From: an uncultured Blautia sp.
Lineage (GTDB): Bacteria; Bacillota; Clostridia; Lachnospirales; Lachnospiraceae
Direction: 5' to 3'
Length of the DNA: 18,044 nucleotides
NCBI GenBank assembly: GCA_934378195.1
Contig: CAKRPO010000046.1
Coordinates: 1-18,044 of the forward strand
Below are positions 6,271 through 13,730 of this stretch, in pieces. The position numbers and the translations under genes were made by a program. Position 1 is the stretch's first letter, and each line of letters begins with the position of its first letter. The notes beneath the pieces were generated by a model. That model did not search any database. It had not been told where the DNA came from and saw only the letters and a program-made list of their open reading frames with translations.

Positions 6271-7428
6271 ATGAAAATCGGAAATGATATTTATTATGTA
6301 GGTGTCAATGATCATCAGGTAGACTTATTTGAAGGACAGTATGATGTACCAAACGGTATGTCCTACAACTCTTATGTGATCATGGATGAAAAAATTGCAG
6401 TTATGGATACTGTAGATGCTAATTTTACAGAAGAATGGCTCGGAAATGTAGCCAAAGTTCTTGACGGCGCGAAACCGGATTACCTGATCGTACAGCATAT
6501 GGAGCCGGATCATGCGGCAAATATCGAAAATTTTGTCAAAGCTTATCCAGAGGTAACGGTTGTTGCCAATACCAAGACATTTACCATGATGGAGAACTTC
6601 TTCAGAGGTATGGATCTGGGAGATAAGAAACTGGTAGTTGCCAATGGGGAGAGCCTTACACTTGGTAAACATGTCCTGACATTCGTATTTGCGCCGATGG
6701 TACACTGGCCGGAAGTTATGGTTACTTATGACAGCACAGACAAGGTTCTGTTTTCTGCAGACGGATTTGGCAAATTCGGTGCTCTTGATGTAGAAGAGGA
6801 CTGGGACTGCGAAGCACGTCGTTACTATATTGGTATCGTTGGAAAATATGGCCCACAGGTTCAGAAACTCCTCAAAGCTGCTTCTACACTGGATATTCAG
6901 ACGATCTGCCCGCTGCATGGACCGATCCTGACAGAGAACCTGGGACATTATATTGAGAAATATGACATCTGGTCTTCTTATAAAGTAGAGAGCGAAGGTG
7001 TTGTAATCGCTTATTCATCTGTATATGGAAATACCAAAAAAGCAGTCGAAGTTCTGGCACAGAAGCTGGAAGCGAAAGGCTGCCCGAAGGTTACTGTATT
7101 TGACCTCGCAAGAGATGACATGGCAGAAGCTGTGGAAGATGCTTTCCGTTATGGCAAGCTGGTTCTTGCAACCATTACATACAATGCAGATATCTTCCCA
7201 TTCATGAAGACATACATTGATCATCTGACAGAGAGAAATTACCAGAACCGTACAATCGGTCTCATCGAGAACGGAAGCTGGGCTCCGAACGCTGCCAAAG
7301 TTATGAAGGCTGAGTTTGAAAAGAGCAAAAATATCACATGGCTGGATACAACTGTCAAGATCATGTCTTCCTTAAGTGAAGAAAACATCAAAGAGCTGGA
7401 TCAGATGGCAGAAGAACTGTGTAAATAA
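6271..7428 (+). CDS. fprA: Flavodiiron protein (A-type flavoprotein), O2/NO reductase
   Basis: A 385-residue cytosolic flavodiiron protein that reduces O2 to water or NO to N2O, protecting anaerobes. The N-terminal metallo-beta-lactamase-like domain (about 1-240) keeps all iron ligands: H76-x-E78-x-D80-H81, H145 (MVHWPE), D164 (SADGFG) and H216 (PLHGP). The C-terminal flavodoxin domain (about 247-385) starts with VVIAYSSVYGNTKKA, the FMN phosphate loop. There is no rubredoxin or flavin-reductase extension, so electrons must come from a separate rubredoxin. GAGGAGG ends 12 nt before the ATG. It has its own promoter inside the upstream gene and a strong terminator downstream. Whether O2 or NO is preferred cannot be read from sequence. 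Confidence 0.94.
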   Translation: MKIGNDIYYVGVNDHQVDLFEGQYDVPNGMSYNSYVIMDEKIAVMDTVDANFTEEWLGNVAKVLDGAKPDYLIVQHMEPDHAANIENFVKAYPEVTVVANTKTFTMMENFFRGMDLGDKKLVVANGESLTLGKHVLTFVFAPMVHWPEVMVTYDSTDKVLFSADGFGKFGALDVEEDWDCEARRYYIGIVGKYGPQVQKLLKAASTLDIQTICPLHGPILTENLGHYIEKYDIWSSYKVESEGVVIAYSSVYGNTKKAVEVLAQKLEAKGCPKVTVFDLARDDMAEAVEDAFRYGKLVLATITYNADIFPFMKTYIDHLTERNYQNRTIGLIENGSWAPNAAKVMKAEFEKSKNITWLDTTVKIMSSLSEENIKELDQMAEELCK

Positions 7429-7498
7429 AGTGATTTTGATACAAAGCAGTATGGACAGGAAAATACTTATTTCTGACAGATAAAATCAGATCGCACAG

Positions 7499-7559
7499 AA
7501 TCCCTGCAGGTTATGAAATCCGGAAAATATCCGGAAATCATATCTGGCAGGGATTTTTT
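7499..7559 (+). terminator. Terminator of fprA with nested hairpin
   Basis: AATCCCTGC (7499-7507) pairs with GCAGGGATT (7547-7555), followed by six T (7554-7559). Inside is an independent hairpin, TCCGGA-AAATA-TCCGGA. The design and much of the sequence match the thrH terminator at 4327-4383 read on its own strand. Confidence 0.88.
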
Positions 7560-7570
7560 GATAAATTCTA

Positions 7571-7599
7571 TTGACAAAATTTCTCATTTACATTAGGGT
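7571..7599 (+). promoter_or_regulatory. Candidate feoB promoter
   Basis: Perfect TTGACA at 7571-7576, a 17-nt spacer, and a poor -10 TAGGGT at 7594-7599. The -10 sits in ATTAGGGTTAGTT, which vaguely resembles half of a DtxR-type iron box, but the dyad is not complete. Iron control would be expected for this gene. Confidence 0.45.
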
Positions 7600-7660
7600 T
7601 AGTTCATACGTACTTAATGATAAAAAAGACCAATAAAGAACAGGAAAGAGGAAATCGTAT

Positions 7661-10024
7661 ATGACAACATTACGTGAATTACCGATTGGAAAAACTGCGA
7701 CGATACGCTCTGTTGGTGGCGAGGGTGCACTGAGACAGCATTTCCTGGATATGGGACTGATACCGAAGGGTGAAGTAACTATGGTGAAATACGCACCAAT
7801 GGGAGATCCGATGGAGCTGCGTATCCACAGTTATGAATTGACATTACGTCTGGCAGATGCAGAGAAAATCGAAATAGAAAATATCCGTGATGCGGTAAAG
7901 AGTACAGACAGTAAGGCCGCACAAAAGCAGGATCGATCAATGGGAATTCCACATCCGGGTATCGGAGAAGGCGGCAAGTACCATATAAAAGAGAATGAAC
8001 ATCCTTTACCAGACAGTGAAATTCTGACATTTGCCCTTGCCGGTAACCAGAACTGTGGAAAAACAACGTTATTCAATCAGTTGACAGGTTCCAGCCAGCA
8101 TGTCGGAAATTTTCCGGGAGTTACGGTAGACAGAAAAGATGGAAATATCCGTGGCAGGAGCAATACACTTGTGACGGACCTTCCGGGAATTTATTCGATG
8201 TCTCCTTATTCAAGCGAAGAGATTGTAACGAGAAATTTTGTACTGGATGAACATCCAAAGGGGATTATCAATATTGTAGACGCAACAAACATAGAGAGAA
8301 ATCTGTACCTGACCATGCAGCTGATGGAACTGGATATCCCGATGGTCCTGGCACTGAACATGATGGATGAAGTCCGGGAAAATGGCGGTTCCATTCTGGT
8401 GAACCAGATGGAAGAGATGCTGGGAATTCCGGTCGTTCCGATCTCGGCAGCCAAGAATGAAGGAATTGATGAGCTGGTACAGCATGCAATTCATGTAGCA
8501 AAATATCAGGAACCACCGAGGGAAATTGATTTCTGTGACGTAAACGAAGATGGTGGGGCTGTACATAGATGTCTTCATGCAATCATGCATTTGATCGAAG
8601 ACCATGCCAAAGCGGCCAGAATTCCGGTTCGTTTCGCGGCAGCAAAGCTTGCGGAGGGTGATTCTCTGATCATGGAGAGTCTGAAGCTGGATCAGAATGA
8701 AAAGGAAACGCTGGAACATATTATCAAACAGATGGAAAAAGAACGTGGACTGGACCGGGCTGCTGCAATCGCACATATGCGTTTTGATTTTATTGAGAAA
8801 GTCTGCGATGAAACGGTTGTGAAACCAAAGGAAAGTAAAGAACATCTTCGAAGTATGAAAATTGATAAGCTCCTTACAGGAAAATACACAGCTATTCCGT
8901 GTTTTGTTGGTATTATGGGACTGGTATTTTTCCTGACATTCAGCGTGATCGGTGCCTTTCTCCAGAACATTCTGGATATGGGAATCACGGCGATTGGAAA
9001 TATTGTTGACCATTGGATGACGGCAGCCGGTGTGAATGATGTATTGCATTCACTGGTTATGGATGGTGTATTTAACGGCGTGGGAAGTGTGCTGAGTTTC
9101 CTTCCGGTAATCGTAACCCTGTTTTTCTTTCTGTCTTTATTGGAAGACAGTGGATATATGGCACGAGTTGCCTTTGTGATGGACAAGCTGCTTCGTAAGA
9201 TCGGACTTTCCGGAAGAAGTATCGTGCCGATGCTGGTTGGATTTGGATGCACGGTACCAGGAGTTATGGCGAGCCGTACGCTTCCATCGGAGCGTGACCG
9301 TAAGATGACGATCCTGCTGACACCGTTTATGAGCTGTTCGGCAAAACTTCCAATTTATGCCTTTTTTACCGCAGCATTTTTCCCGAAACACGGAGCAATC
9401 GTGATGATCGCACTGTATTTTGGCGGAATCATCATGGGAATCCTGATGGCACTTCTGATGAGAAAGACTCTGTTCAGCGGTGAGGCAGTGCCGTTTGTTA
9501 TGGAATTGCCGAACTACCGTATGCCGGGTGCGAAGAACGTAGGTCATCTTCTCTGGGATAAAGCAAAAGACTTTTTGCAGAGAGCCTTTACTGTTATTTT
9601 TATGGCAACACTGGTGATCTGGTTTCTGCAGACTTTCAACACACATCTGAGTATTGTAACAGACTCCAGGGACAGCATTCTGGCAATGGTGGCAAGTGTG
9701 ATCGCTCCAATTTTCAAACCGATGGGATTCGGAGACTGGAGAATTTCTACAGCGTTGATCACTGGATTTATGGCAAAAGAGAGCGTGGTATCAACACTTT
9801 CTATTCTGTTTGGAAACACAGCGACTTTGCTTGGAAGCATCACGTCACTTTCCGCAGCAAGTCTTCTGGCTTTTTGTCTGCTGTACACACCATGTGTAGC
9901 AGCTATTGCTTCGATCAAACGTGAACTTGGTGGTAAATGGGCGATCTTTGTTGTGTTTGCCCAGTGCGTGATCGCATGGCTGGTTTCTTTAGCAGTTTAT
10001 CTGGTAGGCGGACTGTTCTTCTGA
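7661..10024 (+). CDS. feoB: FeoA-FeoB fusion, ferrous iron transporter
   Basis: A 787-residue membrane protein importing Fe(II). Residues 1-75 are a complete FeoA (SH3-like) domain (LRELPIGKTATI... MGLIPKGEV), then a linker to about 120, then a FeoB G domain: G1 GNQNCGKT 128-135, G3 DLPG 173-176, G4 NMMD 233-236, G5 SAAK 262-265. The membrane part (about 410-787) has two gate domains, with the conserved cysteines C530 (GFGCTVPG) and C559 (MSCSAK) proposed in iron passage. The usual separate feoA gene is therefore fused here, and no feoC is seen. AGAGGAAA lies about 8 nt before the ATG. It is a single-gene unit converging on the ftsW-type gene. Confidence 0.95.
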   Translation: MTTLRELPIGKTATIRSVGGEGALRQHFLDMGLIPKGEVTMVKYAPMGDPMELRIHSYELTLRLADAEKIEIENIRDAVKSTDSKAAQKQDRSMGIPHPGIGEGGKYHIKENEHPLPDSEILTFALAGNQNCGKTTLFNQLTGSSQHVGNFPGVTVDRKDGNIRGRSNTLVTDLPGIYSMSPYSSEEIVTRNFVLDEHPKGIINIVDATNIERNLYLTMQLMELDIPMVLALNMMDEVRENGGSILVNQMEEMLGIPVVPISAAKNEGIDELVQHAIHVAKYQEPPREIDFCDVNEDGGAVHRCLHAIMHLIEDHAKAARIPVRFAAAKLAEGDSLIMESLKLDQNEKETLEHIIKQMEKERGLDRAAAIAHMRFDFIEKVCDETVVKPKESKEHLRSMKIDKLLTGKYTAIPCFVGIMGLVFFLTFSVIGAFLQNILDMGITAIGNIVDHWMTAAGVNDVLHSLVMDGVFNGVGSVLSFLPVIVTLFFFLSLLEDSGYMARVAFVMDKLLRKIGLSGRSIVPMLVGFGCTVPGVMASRTLPSERDRKMTILLTPFMSCSAKLPIYAFFTAAFFPKHGAIVMIALYFGGIIMGILMALLMRKTLFSGEAVPFVMELPNYRMPGAKNVGHLLWDKAKDFLQRAFTVIFMATLVIWFLQTFNTHLSIVTDSRDSILAMVASVIAPIFKPMGFGDWRISTALITGFMAKESVVSTLSILFGNTATLLGSITSLSAASLLAFCLLYTPCVAAIASIKRELGGKWAIFVVFAQCVIAWLVSLAVYLVGGLFF

Positions 10025-10062
10025 CAGAAGATAATTACCAGGGTAAATCAGATGTGAGGTGA

Positions 10063-10083
10063 CTCCCACCTGTAGGTGGCGAG
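10063..10083. other. Small hairpin element between convergent genes
   Basis: CTCCCACCT and AGGTGGcGAG form a nine-pair hairpin with one bulged C and a two-base apex. No T-run follows on either strand. A related string (ACCT, short loop, AGGTGG, GAG, AA) occurs at 5160-5183. A second tiny hairpin, GTATC-AGAG-GATAC, lies at 10094-10107. One of these may mark the shared 3' region of feoB and the ftsW-type gene, but neither is a classic terminator. Confidence 0.4.
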
Positions 10084-10112
10084 CAACAAATCAGTATCAG
10101 AGGATACGTTGG

Positions 10113-11207
10113 TTAATGACAATGTCGGCTGACATTTAGTGCCAGCCCCATCTCGCTAAGTAGAAATACGATGGAAGTACCGCCATAACTGATAAACGGG
10201 AGGGTGATTCCGGTATTTGGAATAGTGTTGGTGACAACCGCAATATTCAGGATTACCTGAATAGCGAGATGCCCCATGATTCCTGCAGACAGAAGAGCTC
10301 CGGAGAGCTCCTGACAGTGCATGGAGATAACACAGAGCCTCCAGAGCAACAGAGCAAAAATAAGAATCAGGATGATGGCACCTGCCAATCCCATTTCTTC
10401 ACAGATAATCGAAAAAATCATATCATTCTGGGCTTCGGGAACGAAGCCCAGTTTTTGTATACTGTTTCCGATGCCCCGGCCAAACAGACCGCCGCTCCCG
10501 ATGGCATAAAGCCCCTGAATGGTTTGAAACCCTTTTTCGTATTTTTCCGGGTTGCGCCAGATTGCAAGACGTTCCAGACGGTAACTTTCCGCAGCAAGAA
10601 AGATGGCAATAAATCCGATGCCGGCTCCGCCAAGAGATACAAATTGCATGTAGCGGGGACTGGAGGCAAAGATCAGGATGACACCGATTCCGAGGATGAT
10701 AATGGCGGTACTTAAGTTATTGGATCCGACAAGTCCGACAATGGGCAGCAGTGTCAGCATCGTACGGCACATGAACCAGAAACCGTCAGTTCGTTTACGT
10801 GATTTTTCAATCTGCCATGTCAGAAAAAGCACGACAGCCACCTTGGCGAATTCAGAGGGCTGAAAGGATAAGGGTCCCAGGTTCAGCCAGCGCTTTGAAC
10901 CGTTGATCTCCTGCCCGAAAAGAAGTACAGCAGTGGATAAGAGCATAGAGAGCAGATAAGCAGCAGGCGCAATACGAACAAAAAAGTGGTAATCAATGGA
11001 AGAAACCAGATACATGGCACCAAAGCCGAGGGCTGTGGCAAAAAGCTGTTTTTTAAAATAATAAGCAGAGTCTTGGAAACGCACTCTGCCGTTATATTCA
11101 CTGGCACTGAGCAGGATGAGCAAGCCGAAGACAGCCAGAATAAGAACGAGAGTCAGCATGATAGAATCCGGCTGGCGGGCAGAGGCATGTTGTTTGTTTG
11201 GGGACAT
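10113..11207 (-). CDS. ftsW: FtsW/SpoVE-type SEDS peptidoglycan glycosyltransferase
   Basis: A 364-residue polytopic membrane enzyme that polymerises lipid II into glycan strands, normally with a class B penicillin-binding protein. The SEDS marks are clear: NGSKRWLNLGPLSFQPSEFAK, GLYAIGSGGLFGRGIGNS, PEAQNDMIFSIICEEMG (the Asp at about 262 is the proposed catalytic residue) and NTGITLPFISYGGTS. The motif usually read as PDLGT is SNNLSTA here. The start at 11207 is chosen for its CGGAG ribosome site 7 nt upstream; an upstream in-frame ATG at 11264 lacks one. No PBP partner, RodA or division gene is adjacent, so FtsW, SpoVE and RodA cannot be separated with certainty. FtsW/SpoVE is favoured by the motifs. 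Confidence 0.88.
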   Translation of the reverse strand: MSPNKQHASARQPDSIMLTLVLILAVFGLLILLSASEYNGRVRFQDSAYYFKKQLFATALGFGAMYLVSSIDYHFFVRIAPAAYLLSMLLSTAVLLFGQEINGSKRWLNLGPLSFQPSEFAKVAVVLFLTWQIEKSRKRTDGFWFMCRTMLTLLPIVGLVGSNNLSTAIIILGIGVILIFASSPRYMQFVSLGGAGIGFIAIFLAAESYRLERLAIWRNPEKYEKGFQTIQGLYAIGSGGLFGRGIGNSIQKLGFVPEAQNDMIFSIICEEMGLAGAIILILIFALLLWRLCVISMHCQELSGALLSAGIMGHLAIQVILNIAVVTNTIPNTGITLPFISYGGTSIVFLLSEMGLALNVSRHCH

Positions 11208-11270
11208 GGCAGACTCCGGGAATCTTTTATTTAAACGTATAATGAAAATACAAAAAATATGCATGAGGGA

Positions 11271-11298
11271 TTGTACAAAAAAAGCTGTGTGTTATAAT
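11271..11298 (+). promoter_or_regulatory. Promoter of mscL
   Basis: TTGTAC at 11271-11276, a 16-nt spacer with an A7 run, and a perfect TATAAT at 11293-11298. It gives a short leader of about 28 nt. It lies in the divergent gap with the ftsW-type gene. Confidence 0.7.
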
Positions 11299-11331
11299 TT
11301 GTGATATACAAAATGAAGGAGGATACGAAGG

Positions 11332-11742
11332 ATGAAAAAGTTCATAGAGGAATTTAAGGCTTTTGCACTCCGCGGAAATGTGATGGACATGGCAGTCGGT
11401 GTAATTATTGGTGGCGCATTTTCAGGTATCGTAACATCATTGACCGATAACTTTATCAACCCGATTCTGAATCTTCTGACAGGTGGCGCTACATATTCAC
11501 TGACTGATGTCGCCGGATTTGCATCTTCATTCCTTTCAGCAGTTGTAAACTTTATCATTATGGCATTTATTCTTTTTTGTCTTCTAAAGGCGATCAATAA
11601 GCTGACAGGTCTGACAAAGAAAGAAGAAGCACCTGTTGAGCCGGAAACCAAGATCTGTCCGTATTGCCAGAGTGAGATCAGCATCAAGGCAACCAGATGT
11701 CCGCACTGCACATCTATTCTGGAAGAAACGAAAGCAGAATAG
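11332..11742 (+). CDS. mscL: Large-conductance mechanosensitive channel with zinc-ribbon tail
   Basis: A 136-residue membrane channel that opens under high membrane tension to release solutes after osmotic downshock. Residues 1-95 are canonical MscL: the amphipathic N-terminal helix, pore helix FALRGNVMDMAVGVIIGGAFSG, a periplasmic loop of about 20 residues and the second helix VVNFIIMAFILFCLLKAINK. After EEAPVEPETK the usual C-terminal helical bundle is replaced by C109-P-Y-C112, ten residues, C123-P-H-C126, a zinc-ribbon/rubredoxin-like knuckle. AAGGAGG lies about 9 nt before the ATG. The AlkD-like gene starts 9 nt after the stop, so they share a transcript. MscL identity is firm; the role of the tail is unknown. 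Confidence 0.94.
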   Translation: MKKFIEEFKAFALRGNVMDMAVGVIIGGAFSGIVTSLTDNFINPILNLLTGGATYSLTDVAGFASSFLSAVVNFIIMAFILFCLLKAINKLTGLTKKEEAPVEPETKICPYCQSEISIKATRCPHCTSILEETKAE

Positions 11743-11751
11743 GGGAAATTT

Positions 11752-12435
11752 ATGTTTCATATAGAAGAATCAGAAAAACAGCTTTTTGAAATGCAGGACC
11801 TTAAATACCGGGACTTTCACAGTAAATTATTACCGGGCATTGACAAAGAAACGATTATAGGTATCCGTACACCGATGCTGCGTAAGTTCACAAAGGAATT
11901 TGCAAAGATGCCGGAAACAGAAGTTTTTCTTCGTGATCTGCCACACAGATATTATGAAGAAAATAATATGCATATGATGATGGTGAGCTGGATCAAAGAT
12001 TATGAGAAGTGCCTGGAAGAGGTAAAAAGATTTCTTCCGTATGTGAATAACTGGGCAACCTGTGACCTTCCGGCACCAAAGTGTTTTGCGAAACATAAAG
12101 AAGAGCTGCTTCCGGAGATACGAAATTGGATTGCATCCGGTGAAACCTACACAGTTCGTTATGGAATTGGTATGCTGATGAATTTTTATCTGGATGATGA
12201 TTTCCAACCGAAATATCTGAAGCTGGCAGCAGAAGTAAGGTCAGAAGAATATTATGTAAACATGATGATCGCATGGTATTTCGCCACAGCCCTTGCAAAG
12301 CAGTGGGAGGCGACGATTCCATATATTGAGGAACGATGTCTGTCGGAATGGGTACATCGTAAGACTATTCAGAAAGCAGTAGAGAGTTATCGGATCACAC
12401 CGGAACAGAAGGCATATTTAAGAAATCTGCGGTGA
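11752..12435 (+). CDS. AlkD-like DNA alkylation repair glycosylase (HEAT-like)
   Basis: A 227-residue all-helical protein of the DNA alkylation repair family (PF08713). AlkD removes 3-methyladenine and 7-methylguanine without base flipping. The four functional residues of Bacillus AlkD (W109, D113, R148, W187) have counterparts at W101 and D105 (NNWATCD), R136 (TVRYGIGM) and W175 (MIAWYF); the Arg-to-Trp spacing of 39 is identical. GGGGAAA lies 5-6 nt before the ATG. It is the second gene of the mscL transcript. There is no clear terminator after it. Some relatives have no known glycosylase activity, so activity is likely but not certain. Confidence 0.88.
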   Translation: MFHIEESEKQLFEMQDLKYRDFHSKLLPGIDKETIIGIRTPMLRKFTKEFAKMPETEVFLRDLPHRYYEENNMHMMMVSWIKDYEKCLEEVKRFLPYVNNWATCDLPAPKCFAKHKEELLPEIRNWIASGETYTVRYGIGMLMNFYLDDDFQPKYLKLAAEVRSEEYYVNMMIAWYFATALAKQWEATIPYIEERCLSEWVHRKTIQKAVESYRITPEQKAYLRNLR

Positions 12436-12459
12436 AAGTTGAAAGTCGAGTGAAAATTC

Positions 12460-12490
12460 TTGACTTCAAGTGTACTTGAAGTGCTAGTCT
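12460..12490 (+). promoter_or_regulatory. MerR-type promoter and operator
   Basis: TTGACT (12460-12465), a 19-nt spacer, and TAGTCT (12485-12490). A dyad, ACTTCAAGT-GT-ACTTGAAGT (12463-12482), fills the spacer. The over-long 19-bp spacer with a centred dyad is the signature of promoters switched by MerR-family activators such as SoxR, whose site (CCTCAAGTTAACTTGAGG) is similar. The regulator is not in the window. Confidence 0.85.
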
Positions 12491-12556
12491 TTGTGAAGAG
12501 AAGTAAATATATGCGGACTTGTCCGCTTTGTTAAATCGTATTGGGAGGAAATGAAT

Positions 12557-13549
12557 ATGTACACTGCATCAAAAGAAAGATATACAGCTATGGAATACGC
12601 TCACTGTGGAAACAGCGGGCTGATGCTTCCAAAGGTATCACTGGGACTATGGCACAATTTTGGCGACACAGCAAATTTTGAAAACATGAGAAAGCTTTGT
12701 TTTACTGCTTTTGATAATGGAATCACACAGTTTGACCTGGCGAATAACTATGGCCCGGAACCAGGAAGCGCAGAGAAAAACTTTGGCCGTATCCTGAAAG
12801 AGGATTTGGGAGTATACCGTGATGAACTGATCATTACTACAAAAGCCGGATATGAGATGTGGGACGGCCCTTACGGGAACTGGGGAAGCCGCAAATATCT
12901 TCTTGCCAGCCTGGACCAGAGCCTGAAACGTATGGGACTGGATTATGTAGATATCTTCTACCATCACAGAATGGATCCGGATACACCACTGGAAGAGACA
13001 ATGGGCGCACTGGCAAGTGCAGTACAGAGCGGTAAGGCAATTTATGTCGGACTTTCCAACTATGATGGCAAGACACTCCGTGAAGCGACAGCAATTCTGA
13101 AAGATCTTCACTGCCCGTTTGTGATCAACCAGAACCGCTATTCTATTTTTGACAGAACGGTTGAGAAAAATGGTCTGAAAGAGACAACTGCTGAACTTAA
13201 GAAAGGACTGATCACATTCAGTCCGCTGGCACAGGGACAGCTGACTGACCGCTATCTTCATGGAATCCCGGAAGACAGCCGTATCCGTACAGATGGCAGA
13301 TTTCTCAAAGAAAGTACTTTGGATGAGCACAGACTGGGCCAGATCCGTAAGCTGAATGATCTGGCTGCGCAGCGTGGAGAAAAGCTTGCAGATATGGCTC
13401 TTGCATGGCTCCTGCAGCAGAAAGAGGTGACCAGTGTTCTGATCGGTGCATCCAAGACACAGCAGATTCTGGATAACATAAAAGCAATTTCCAGTGCACC
13501 GCTCACTGAGGAAGAACTGAAACTGATTGATGAGATTTCATTTCATTAA
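12557..13549 (+). CDS. gpr: Aldo/keto reductase, YghZ/Gpr type
   Basis: A 330-residue NAD(P)H-dependent aldo/keto reductase with a TIM-barrel fold. It resembles E. coli YghZ (L-glyceraldehyde 3-phosphate reductase, methylglyoxal detoxification) across its length: LGLWHNFGD, DLANNYGPEPGSAE, TTKAGYEMWDGPYG, YHHRMDPDTPLEET, SPLAQGQLTDRYLHGIP and SVLIGASKTQQI. The catalytic tetrad Asp-Tyr-Lys-His is present in the second to fourth of these. ATG 12557 is preferred over ATG 12551, because GGGAGG ends only 2 nt from the latter and 8 nt from the former, and family members start MYxA. It stands alone behind a MerR-type promoter, fitting induction by electrophiles or oxidants (inference). The stop lies in four tandem ATTAA copies (13545-13564). 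Confidence 0.9.
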   Translation: MYTASKERYTAMEYAHCGNSGLMLPKVSLGLWHNFGDTANFENMRKLCFTAFDNGITQFDLANNYGPEPGSAEKNFGRILKEDLGVYRDELIITTKAGYEMWDGPYGNWGSRKYLLASLDQSLKRMGLDYVDIFYHHRMDPDTPLEETMGALASAVQSGKAIYVGLSNYDGKTLREATAILKDLHCPFVINQNRYSIFDRTVEKNGLKETTAELKKGLITFSPLAQGQLTDRYLHGIPEDSRIRTDGRFLKESTLDEHRLGQIRKLNDLAAQRGEKLADMALAWLLQQKEVTSVLIGASKTQQILDNIKAISSAPLTEEELKLIDEISFH

Positions 13550-13594
13550 ATTAAATTAAATTAAGAGCGGGTGGGCAAAATTTGTTTTGGACAG

Positions 13595-13637
13595 AAATTT
13601 GTGCAATCATGCAAATTTAATGAAAATTTCTGAAATT
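13595..13637. other. A/T-rich dyads upstream of the eut promoter
   Basis: AAATTTG (13595-13601) and CAAATTT (13612-13618) form an inverted repeat with a 10-nt centre, and AATTTCTGAAATT (13625-13637) is a perfect 13-bp palindrome. Further AAATTT strings occur at 13578 and 13643. They lie 30-70 nt upstream of the -35 box, so they could bind an activator or act as UP-like DNA. No known operator is matched. Confidence 0.3.
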
Positions 13638-13664
13638 ACAAGCAAATTTTGTTAAATAATTGAA

Positions 13665-13693
13665 TTGTGTAATAAAAAACTCCGTGCTATAAT
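13665..13693 (+). promoter_or_regulatory. Promoter of the eut cassette
   Basis: TTGTGT at 13665-13670, a 17-nt spacer ending in TGC, and TATAAT at 13688-13693, an extended -10. The start should be near 13700, right before the first hairpin of the leader. Confidence 0.75.
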
Positions 13694-13701
13694 GCAATTA
13701 A

Positions 13702-13730
13702 TTTCAAAGAAGCGAAGTGCAAAGGGGCAT
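13702..13730 (+). promoter_or_regulatory. Candidate ANTAR (EutV) antiterminator, eutA leader
   Basis: Two adjacent small hairpins with hexaloops having A at position 1 and G at position 4. P1 is TTTC (13702-13705), loop AAAGAA (13706-13711), G-c-GAA with a bulged C. P2 is GTGC (13717-13720), loop AAAGGG (13721-13726), GCAT (13727-13730). The 3' half of P2 overlaps the 5' arm of the terminator at 13721-13754, so the two folds exclude each other. ANTAR-domain antiterminators such as EutV are known to bind paired hairpins with A1/G4 hexaloops. P1 is the weaker stem. Confidence 0.6.

Noticed and set aside
7590..7605. Iron-regulator (DtxR or Fur) box in the feoB promoter
   Set aside because: ATTAGGGTTAGTT resembles only part of a DtxR half-site and lacks the dyad; no Fur-type inverted repeat is seen.
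8210..9049. A 279-codon ORF on the - strand inside feoB
   Set aside because: It lies wholly antisense to conserved FeoB codons, is rich in Cys/His/Phe without domains, and has no ribosome site; it is a shadow of codon usage.
11208..11270. Promoter of the ftsW-type gene on the - strand
   Set aside because: Several A/T-rich -10-like strings exist, but none has a convincing -35 at 16-18 nt, so no call is made.
12513..12530. Terminator in the aldo/keto reductase leader (GCGGAC-TT-GTCCGC)
   Set aside because: The stem is short and followed by only three T; a small leader hairpin is the most that can be said.
13545..13564. Four tandem ATTAA copies at the end of the aldo/keto reductase gene, considered as a repeat array
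   Set aside because: It is only 20 nt with 5-nt units; it explains multiple stop codons and may slip in replication, but it is not a CRISPR array or iteron set.
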